Of a DNA stretch of 64,000 nucleotides, positions 56,694 to 64,000 are shown piece after piece (the stretch's first letter is position 1; each line of letters starts with the position of its first letter). The translations under genes and the position numbers were made by a program. The DNA is from Cryptomeria japonica (Eukaryota > Streptophyta > Pinopsida > Cupressales > Cupressaceae), in NCBI RefSeq assembly GCF_030272615.1, contig NC_081414.1, forward strand, positions 339,554,502-339,618,501, written 5' to 3'. The notes beneath the pieces were generated by a model that saw only the letters and a list, made by a program, of their open reading frames with translations, was not told the DNA's origin and did not search any database.

Positions 56694-57866
56694 TAAAATT
56701 GCGACACTTGCAATTTCGACTGCATTTAGGTCTTCACGATGGCGACGCAACACGCAACCTGAATGGAGACCCCGAAACTTGCTCAGGACACCAAAAACTG
56801 CATTTTTCAAGTACCCTGGCCTGAACCTCCTTGCACCCTGATGTCCCGGGAGGTGGGACCAGAGCGCCCAGCGCCCTGGTCCCTGGGTCCTATTTTGGGC
56901 CCAGTCTCCTAAGGGGTCTCGGGTCTTTTTGTTTGCAATTTGGAAATTAACTTTCCTGGTCGGCCTAAGGTCGGGAAAATCAGTCTATCAGCCCTAATTG
57001 ACAAGTATATAAACTACATTTTTCTCTCTCATTTAGATAACACATACATGATGAAAAAGGCGTGGAAACTATACTCAAGCATTCAAGCATTCAAGCATTC
57101 CTTCTAAGTCTCCATTCAAGGCTAAGTGTTTCATTCAAGACAAGGATTCAACCATTGAAGAGGAGATCACATACTACTACAACATACAACATACAACATC
57201 TAAACCTTCGCACATAAGGATACAAACATCCTTAGAACAAGGTATTAGTACTTGTTTTACAGTCATTTACATTTACAGCTCTTGCTCATTTCTTGGTTAA
57301 TTCCAAAACCGGGGTTTGACCTAAAGGCAAACCCCTAATCCCTAACCCCCCAATCGTCTTCACTTTTTTGTGTGTAGGTTGCAGGTACACGGCTGAGATT
57401 GAAGATCTGGAATCCTTGTGCAGAGACGAACAGATCCCCCTTCGTTTCATGGATTTTTCGGAGGACCGTGGCACCGGGCGCCATCGTCCCAACAACTTTT
57501 ACTCAAATTTGTAGGACAGCGCCGTATCAACATTTTACTGCTAATTCCAGGTCCGCAGCTTCATACTGTATCCCTATCTCAGTTTATAAAGCGAATCTTT
57601 GTCACTTTCTATGCATTCCTAGCTCAATTCTTCTATGCACATTCTTTACAAAAGAGGGTAGCCTTGCTGTCTTAACCCTTGAAACTCATTTAGCATCCAA
57701 TCTTGCATTGCGTGGGATTGGATCTTGTGGGTTTCAACCCCTTTTTTGAATGTAAAGTCTCCCCCCAAGTGAAAACCATCGAATCCTAGCGAACCTCCCT
57801 TCTCTCTCCTTGGAGTTGGAAGAGGGGAGAGCAACTAGGGTTCGATCGCGATTTTTCCGCTTTACA
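56694..57866 (+). repeat. D 3' LTR
   Basis: 1173 bp; TATATAAA at 57006-57013; GGACCGTGGC...GCCATCGTCC hairpin at 57463-57489. Lacks the 31-bp extra copy of the 5' LTR. Confidence 0.95.
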
Positions 57867-58252
57867 AGTCCATAGCTTCTTTGCAGTGTTTGCTTCATGG
57901 GAATTGATCATAACAGTCTTCTAGGCACAATCTGATTAGACCCTTGGCTTTTTGGTCCATAACATCACACTGAGCCACTATAGTGGGATTTGAGGGCTTT
58001 TGGACATTCGCATCAACAACATCCCATAGATCTCGATCTATTAGTATATCTTCCATCTTCAACTTCCACATCTCAAAATTTGTTCCATTAAATTTCTCCA
58101 CCTCTATTTTCCCCGATGAACTTGCCATCTAAAACTTCATGCAACAAGATCAAAAAGTGTCTTCTGCAAAAGCTCCCACTCAAATCTAGATTAGTTGAAA
58201 AAACCCAACAACCCACAACTAAAACCAAATGTGATCAAGCTCTGATACAACT
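57867..58252 (-). pseudogene. A1 gag start, leader and primer site
   Basis: Minus strand: primer site CTCTGATACAA on the plus strand (58240-58250, one change from consensus), a leader of about 110 bp, and ATG at 58128 opening MASSSGKIEVEKFNGTNFEM, nearly identical to the A2 Gag start. The Gag frame is cut by D at the AGTCC copy (57867-57871). Confidence 0.9.
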
Positions 58253-59122
58253 TGTAAATAAGTTAACTAGAAGAACAACTTCCTACACTAACCTTGAGAG
58301 AAGGGCAATACAAAAAAATTTACAAATCATCACAATAGTTACAAAAAATAGAAATTGATATAATAACATTCAAACCATAACATAGTAATTTATGTGGGGA
58401 AAACCCTTTCAGGAGAAAAACCCCACACTCCAAAAGCCGCCCAATATATTATTTCACAATCAAAACAGATTGCAATATACTTGCAGAGAAAGCTCTTCAT
58501 AGGGGTATCACTAATCAGATATTCAAAGGTAACTCAATAGCCATAAGACTCTTACACACAACCTCTATCTCATGCACCTCATATATAGGAGATACAATAC
58601 AAAAAACCGTCAAACGGTATTACAAAACAATGGGGTAAAACTACCCAATAAGGTGTAGCCAACCTTATCTCCCTTCTAGATGCCCTATTATGTGTCCCTA
58701 TCTTTTACAACTCATTTATGTGTTCGATGTATTTTATATTTACTATTTCAGGAGTACAAACTTTTGAAGGCCATAACTTGAGAATTGTGTGTCCTATTAA
58801 CGAACCATTTGAAGCATTGGGAATCTCGTGAAGTGCTCTATTGCCTCGTAAACTACTACACCATTTATGCCCACTTTTCAAGGCATTTTGAGGCCTCTAA
58901 AGTTCTCAAAATCAAATTTAAACCTTTCATTGGACCCCTCCAAAATAGAAAATTTAATATCTTCAAAACTAGTTGTGATCTTGCAATGTAACTTTATCAG
59001 AATTCTTATCTAGCCAACCAGAAGCTTCGGGGATAATTTTGCACCATTTCATCCTCAAATGAAAACTTACTATAAATAGTAACCTCATGTAAATGCAAGG
59101 TTGAGACACCATTTTCCCAACA
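58253..59122 (-). repeat. A1 5' LTR
   Basis: 870 bp, homologous to the 893-bp A2 LTRs but clearly more diverged. Ends TGTTGGGAAAATGG... in sense at 59122 and ...TTACA at 58253. It is the only LTR of A1. Confidence 0.9.
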
Positions 59123-59840
59123 AAAATGACACATTGTTGAACCCAGATACAAAAATATTGAGCAAAATTCCATCGAGATCAAATGGACACACAACATAGT
59201 ACAATGTGTGAAGCCACCCATATATTAGGTAGAAAATACCAACAAAAAGAAATCAAGCACCCAAAAGAACCAACTAAACAACCAACAAATGAAGCCATGA
59301 GGAAGAAGAAGAAGCAGCATCAGGAACCAAATTGAGAGTCTCAACCAGACATAGAAGAGAAATCCTCAGCCTGCACAATATTTACACCAACAACCAAGAC
59401 ATCTCGAAAGGAATTGTTATCCAAAATGATAGAAAGACCAGAAAACCAACAATAGGAAAGTAGCCATACACCAAAATGATAGAAAGACCAGAAAACCAAC
59501 AATAGGAAAGTAGCCATACACCAAAATGATAGAAAGACCAGAAAACCAGCAATAGGAAAGTAGTCATACTCATTTTTATGAGAATGTAACAATAGTTTCA
59601 TCAAACCTACATCAAAGAGATCTGAATTTAGTAATATTGTGACAATTTGGAAAACAAAATTAGCATCCTAAAAATACCTCAAAGAGTACAGAAATAAATA
59701 CATCCTTCTTGCAGACTTGGGAGTCTTTATTAGGCTGAGTAATATGACCAGCCATAAGATAAGAAAAATTAAGGGGCCACCTGACAATGATAAGATGGAA
59801 AAAAAGACAATCCATGTACAATTAGATCAGACAATCAAGG
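59123..59840. other. Non-coding flank with minisatellite
   Basis: No gene recognised; possibly the 3' end of the LINE. Holds the 50-bp repeat listed next. Confidence 0.4.
59421..59570. repeat. 50-bp minisatellite, 3 copies
   Basis: Exact 50-bp period with starts at 59421, 59471 and 59521 (each CCAAAATGATAGAAAGACC). The first two are nearly identical; the third has a few changes. Confidence 0.95.
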
Positions 59841-60219
59841 GTGAGAGAAAACCCATCTGGTTTGTAGATAAACTAAGAAGACTTTAGCAAGATGAAAAGA
59901 ATGACCACACATACGAAAAGAAATCTCTCCTACCAATGATAATATAGCCGATGAAGAGAAAGGAGACAATATCTTAAAGGAAAGAAGAAAGACAGGCCTC
60001 ATATATCTCCTGATAAGGGGAGGCATCATCAATAGATTTATTAGCCAAGAAATCAACAATCGTATTGGCTTCCCTGTAGCAATGCTTGCTTTCATAATAG
60101 GAAAATATTGTAATTGAAGTAGAATTTTATCTAAATAATGTTGAAGGATCCAACAATTTTACTACATGAAAAATGACCATAGAATCCCCTTCTATGATAA
60201 GCTTATCAATCTTCAAAGA

Positions 60220-60420
60220 TAATGCAGTATTAATACCCAAACTTATGCTTCAATTTTCACAACATTATTAGATCCCATAGGGATTTTCTTACATACAACC
60301 TTAATAATTTTGCCAGAACTATCCCTGATAACATCACCAATGCCAGATAACCCTGGGTTTCCTCTAGAAGCCCCATCAAAATTAATTTTATGAAAACCCA
60401 TTTGGGGAGGAGATCATCTA
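60220..60420 (-). pseudogene. LINE RNase H domain (N-terminal part)
   Basis: Minus strand reads INFDGASRGNPGLSGIG near 60390-60340, the first catalytic Asp and typical RGNPG turn of the RNase H that ends many plant LINEs, then VRDSSGKI-like and VVKIEA near 60240. Later motifs are broken. Confidence 0.75.
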
Positions 60421-60718
60421 GCTTGTGCTCACATTGCAGTTTTAGTCATATGAGAGGAGCAACCATGAGATGGAATAGATTTAATCATTTCCCAATTACT
60501 AGAAACAAAATTATCCCAAGTGGTGAAAGTCTTTAAATTATTTATGTTTTTGTAAATAAAGGTCATAATAACCTCAGAAATAGATTGTTCAATTCTATAA
60601 ATAATTTCTACAAGAGATGAGAATTCATTTTTGAAAATCCTCTTATTTTGTTCCAGCCAGATGTTCCAAATAAGAATAGATGGGCTAAGCTCCCACATAG
60701 CAGAAAAAAAAGGAATAA

Positions 60719-61015
60719 TTATAAAGCAGCGGCCAACTTTTGAAGAAGGACAAGATCCGGCCCAACCACAGAAATCCAACCCAATTTAGCGAAAAACCAA
60801 TACCAACAATCCATAGTGAAGGGACAATGTAAGAACAAGTGATTAGAGGATTCAAAAAAATAACCACAAAAAGAACAAGGAAAAATTGTTGTGATTCCCA
60901 ATCTATCAAGCCTCATACCACTCAGAACTCTATCTTGTAAAGCAAGCCAGGAAAAAGCACCAGCCTTAGGAAGACATGCAGACCCCCAAAGCAGCTGAGA
61001 AGGCCATGCATCCAT
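60719..61015 (-). pseudogene. LINE zinc-binding domain (zf-RVT)
   Basis: Reads KAGAFSWLALQDRVLSGMRL then CSFCGYFFESSNHLFLHC near 60860-60810. The CX2C...HLFLHC pattern is the zinc-binding domain found after RT in plant LINEs. Confidence 0.82.
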
Positions 61016-61599
61016 ATGGGCAAGGCTAGTAGATGCCTCATACCCATTTTTAACGGAATATTGTCCTGATATGGATTTAGTTTAGATAAACTCATCATCC
61101 TGAGATGAGTATATTATGACCCTTTTGGACATTTCAATCATGAAATCATTCTTTAGGTCTTGAGAAAAAGGGAGAGAGGCAAATCTTTCCAAGAGGCTAT
61201 AGAGGGATAGCAAGAATAATCCACAACAAAATAATTGCAAACATAAACTCCCCATTCAACCTTTAGAGATGCCTCCAAAGGAGACCAATTCCCAACCTGA
61301 ATCAAAGGAGGATGATCATTCCATGAATCCTCCAAAAAATGGGCCTTTGAACCATGAAAAATGTGTGAGAAGTAGATCCCTACAAGAAGATATGAATTTC
61401 CAAATTTTTTATCCATTAATTAAGCGATCAGTAGTAAAAAGTCTCTCTCTTAAGGGGGAATCCAAGTACTTTGAATACATAAGCCTAGCCCATTTAGAGT
61501 TTGGATTCTGATATAATCTCTAGAGGATTTTAGTACCTAAAGCTTTATTTTGCAGACTAATATTTTTTATCCCAACACCTTTATGTTCCTTAGGAAGGC

Positions 61600-63000
61600 A
61601 GACTCTTTCCTAAGATAAGAAATCCCTAAGAATAGATTGCAACTCATGAGCCGATTTCCTAGGCATACCCAAAACCGAAATAAGATAAATGGGAACCACA
61701 TTAAGGATAAATTTAATCATCAAAATTTTTCTAGATAATGTCAACCATTTATGCTTCCATGCCAATATTCTTTTTGAAATAGAAATAATAATCTTGTCCC
61801 AAAAACAGTGCTTCTCAAAACCTGTGAAAAAGGGAATGCCCAAGTACTTGCAAGGAAAAGAGCCAACCGTGAACCTCCAAAAGTGGACCAAACCTTGTTG
61901 AACCAATGGAGGGATATTAATTTAAAAGATTTTTTACTTTTGTGGATTAACAAACTGACCCAAGGATATAGAAGAATCCTCCAGTATACCTTTGATAGCT
62001 CGAGATTCTTTAATCGATGCTTAACCAAACAATAGTGTATCATCAGCAAAAAGGTTATGAGCGTAACTCTCATCAAGTTTTCCCACCTAAACCCCAACCC
62101 AAATGGACATTCTATTAGCTAGTTTGATAGCATGACTCATACCTTCGGCCATAATGATGAAAAGGAAGGGAAAAAGTGAATCATCCTATCTCAAACTCCT
62201 AGATGATGGGAAAAATCCTCTTGGGTAACCATTGATGAGGATGAAGAATCTAGGAGTCGAGACACAAGAAGCAATCCATTTCATCCAACCCTTAGAAAAA
62301 ACAAACTTCTCAAAAACTAAGAATAAAAATTTCTAGTTAACCCTATCATAGGCTTTCATTTTATCAAGTTTTAGGATCATGGATGATTTCCATTCCATAG
62401 ATAATGAATGAATAATTTCATGAGCTAAAATGGTTCTGTCCAAAGTCTCCCTATTAGGAACAAAACCGTCTTGTTCCTCATAAATGATTTTGGGTATTAT
62501 TTTGGCAAGTCTTAAGGAGATTGCCTTTGTAAATATAATATATAAAGTATTACATATTGAAATAGGCCTAAAATTAGAAAATGTCCTACGATTGTCAACC
62601 TTCAGAATAACAACAATCCAAGTATTATTGAGCTCTTTTAACATAGCTTTATTTCTTCTTGCCTCTTCAAGAGAAAGTAGAATATCTACTCCTAAAATAT
62701 CCCAGCATTTTTTATGGAAAAGGATAGTATAACCATCTGGGCTAGGAGATTTTTTTGGAGCCATACAAAAAACAACTTGCTTCAACTCATCGAGAGTGAA
62801 TGCAGACATCAGCATTGAGTTATCAAGATCTGAGACACGTGGGGGAATAGAATCAAGAATCAAATCTTTGGGTTCAATAAATTCTATGATAAGGATATTT
62901 TTAAAAAAGGAGATGGTTTCTTTAGTAATTTCATCGTCTTCTACTAAGAGACTAGAATCACTGTCAATATTAACAATTCTATTTTTCAATCTCCTCAGCT
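61600..63000 (-). pseudogene. LINE reverse transcriptase (broken)
   Basis: On the minus strand: KKSPSPDGYTILF near 62760-62720, NFRPISICNTLYIIFTKA near 62590, EEQDGFVPNRETLD near 62480, KMKAYDRVN near 62345, and the active-site box FADDTLLFG near 62050. These are the RT motifs of L1-type elements. It would nick-prime and copy LINE or SINE RNA. Stops after 62333 and shifts make it inactive. Confidence 0.87.
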
Positions 63001-63144
63001 TAGTAGAAGCAAGAAAAAATTTAGTATTCTTGACCCCATCTTTAAGCCATAATTCTCAGGACTTATGTTTCTAGTAAATTTCCTCCCATAACAAATTTTC
63101 ATCAAGAGAATGCTTAAGGGATTTTTCAAGCAAGAAAGAATTCT

Positions 63145-63707
63145 GACCCATTCCAAAGTTAATGATCTAATTATTTAAATCAGCCAGCTCTTGTTCTAGT
63201 CTATATTTTTCCTAAAAAAATATTTTTAAAATGATTGACATTCCAATCTGAAATTTTGTACTTCAAATATTTAAGTTTCTTGGTTATCTAATACAAGTGT
63301 GAAACTTCTATAAAAGGGGCATTAGTCCACCAAAATTTTACAAGATGAAGAAAGGAAGCATCATGCAACCACATAGGCTCAAACTTAAAGGATCCTCTCA
63401 GGTGGGTTTTATTCTCAACAAGATCCAAAAGGATTGGAAAATGGTCGGAACCTAAGTTAGGGAGTATAGAAGAGAAAAAATCAACATCATCAGAAAGCTA
63501 ATTATCAGAAATTAGAAATCTATCCAACCTCTAAGCAATTTGACAAAAATCAATCCTCTTATTGGTCCAAGTAAATTGACCTTGTTTGGGGGGGACATCA
63601 ATAAGATGGCTATTTGAAATAAATTGATTAAAATCAACCATGACCTTTTTGGAAGGAATAATCCCCCCCATTTTCTCATTAGGATTTGCAATGCAGGTAT
63701 TCAAGCC
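63145..63707 (-). pseudogene. LINE endonuclease, C-terminal part
   Basis: Reads FISNSHLIDVPPKQGQFTW near 63620-63560, RLDRFLIS near 63525 and GSDHFPILLD near 63450. The SDH box is the catalytic C-terminal motif of APE-type endonucleases. The GDFN region upstream is degraded near 63690. Confidence 0.8.
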
Positions 63708-64000
63708 ACTTTATTCTCTTCCATTAGCCAAGGAAAAAAGAAGAAGAAGCCTTCTTTTAGTCCTCCCTTGACTAGGGCTTTGTCAACCAAGAGGATTTTT
63801 TAGCCTGAGTATGCTACAAATGGATCGTTATGTAACAAAAAGACTCAGAAGAATAGGGGAAGTGACTCTTCCCCTTGAGAAGGATGAGGCTCATATATTG
63901 GAATGTTGGGGGCTGAAACGCCCCTAATAAAAGGTGCATGATTAAGTGCAAGTTGGATATCTTGAAATTTGATATTGATATGCTTTAGAAAACTAAGCTA
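63708..64000. other. Unassigned right end
   Basis: No domain recognised. It may be the decayed start of the LINE endonuclease or other DNA. Confidence 0.3.

Larger units (their letters stand above)
50114..57866 (+). mobile_element. Non-autonomous Tat-like gypsy element D
   Basis: D has LTRs of 1214 and 1173 bp with TG...CA ends and the duplication AGTCC (50109-50113 and 57867-57871). It encodes only Gag and a protease-like domain; RT, RNase H and integrase are absent, not merely decayed. The LTRs are about 2 percent different by eye. Gag and protease resemble those of E in order and in the knuckle variant. It must have been moved by enzymes from an autonomous relative. Confidence 0.92.
11208..59122 (-). 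mobile_element. Ty1/copia element A1, outer shell split by B, C and D
   Basis: A1 is a minus-strand copia element closely related to A2 (35251-41262). Its pieces, from 5' to 3', are the 5' LTR 59122-58253, leader and gag start 58252-57867, gag/protease 50113-49359, a short protease-integrase piece 20844-20579, and integrase remnant, RT and RNase H 13355-11208. The pieces join exactly at the target duplications of D, C and B. Compared with A2 it lacks about 590 bp around base 12720 (end of integrase to RT start). It also lacks its polypurine tract and 3' LTR: homology to A2 stops right after the pol stop codon. It is the oldest layer of the nest. Confidence 0.85.
59841..63707 (-). mobile_element. 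L1-type LINE, 5'-truncated or decayed
   Basis: A non-LTR element on the minus strand with the domain order endonuclease, RT, zinc-binding domain, RNase H, as in plant L1 elements. Many stops and shifts. The 5' part of the endonuclease is not readable beyond about 63707; the 3' end is unclear since no poly-A tail is found. An LTR element (A1) abuts its 3' side. Confidence 0.8.

Noticed and set aside
61269-62035. Plus-strand frames over the LINE
   Set aside because: Shadows of the minus-strand RT.

Overview
The window is plant nuclear DNA made almost wholly of nested retrotransposons. I found no host gene, tRNA or rRNA. The mix (Ty1/copia with tRNA-iMet-type primer sites, Ty3/gypsy Tat-type elements with two RNase H domains, a chromovirus integrase, an L1-type LINE, a tRNA-derived SINE and plant-mobile-domain DNA) fits a seed plant with a very large genome; a conifer or other gymnosperm is my guess, not proven. 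Labels used: A1 and A2 (two copies of one copia family), B and C (copia), D and E (Tat-like gypsy).

Layout. 1-3868: decayed Tat-like pol (+) with the extra RNase H placed before the RT. 4340-5600: about 125-bp tandem repeats. 5924-9547: a single-frame 1.2-kb-codon reading frame with ten nonsense codons. 10441-11163: integrase scrap of a chromovirus. 11208-59122: copia A1 (-), the outermost shell, cut into pieces by three insertions with exact 5-bp target duplications: B (13356-20578, AACTT), C (20845-49358, ATTTT) and D (50114-57866, AGTCC). C holds Tat-like E (23356-45537, ACTAC), and E holds copia A2 (35251-41262, ACTGA). A SINE sits inside B. 59123-63707: 50-bp minisatellite and an L1-type LINE (-).

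How the parts work together. All pol genes are broken, largely by C-to-T changes at CAG, CGA and CAA codons, as expected from old methylated repeats. D is different: it keeps near-intact LTRs and a 973-codon gag-protease frame but has no RT or integrase, so it must have been moved by another element. E is the most unusual: it has nearly identical LTRs (8 differences in 758, counted by eye) although it contains A2, whose own LTRs differ at about 39 of 893 positions. E also carries an antisense, apparently spliced plant-mobile-domain gene next to its 3' LTR. The intron of that gene contains a 13-copy array with a ~20-bp period, whose reverse complement is arrayed in E's 5' leader, and a set of seven hairpins with constant 15-nt loops and covarying stems. 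These arrays are my best candidates for something not yet described.

Limits: domain calls come from reading motifs, with no database search; LTR divergences are hand counts; borders of degraded pieces without TSDs are approximate.
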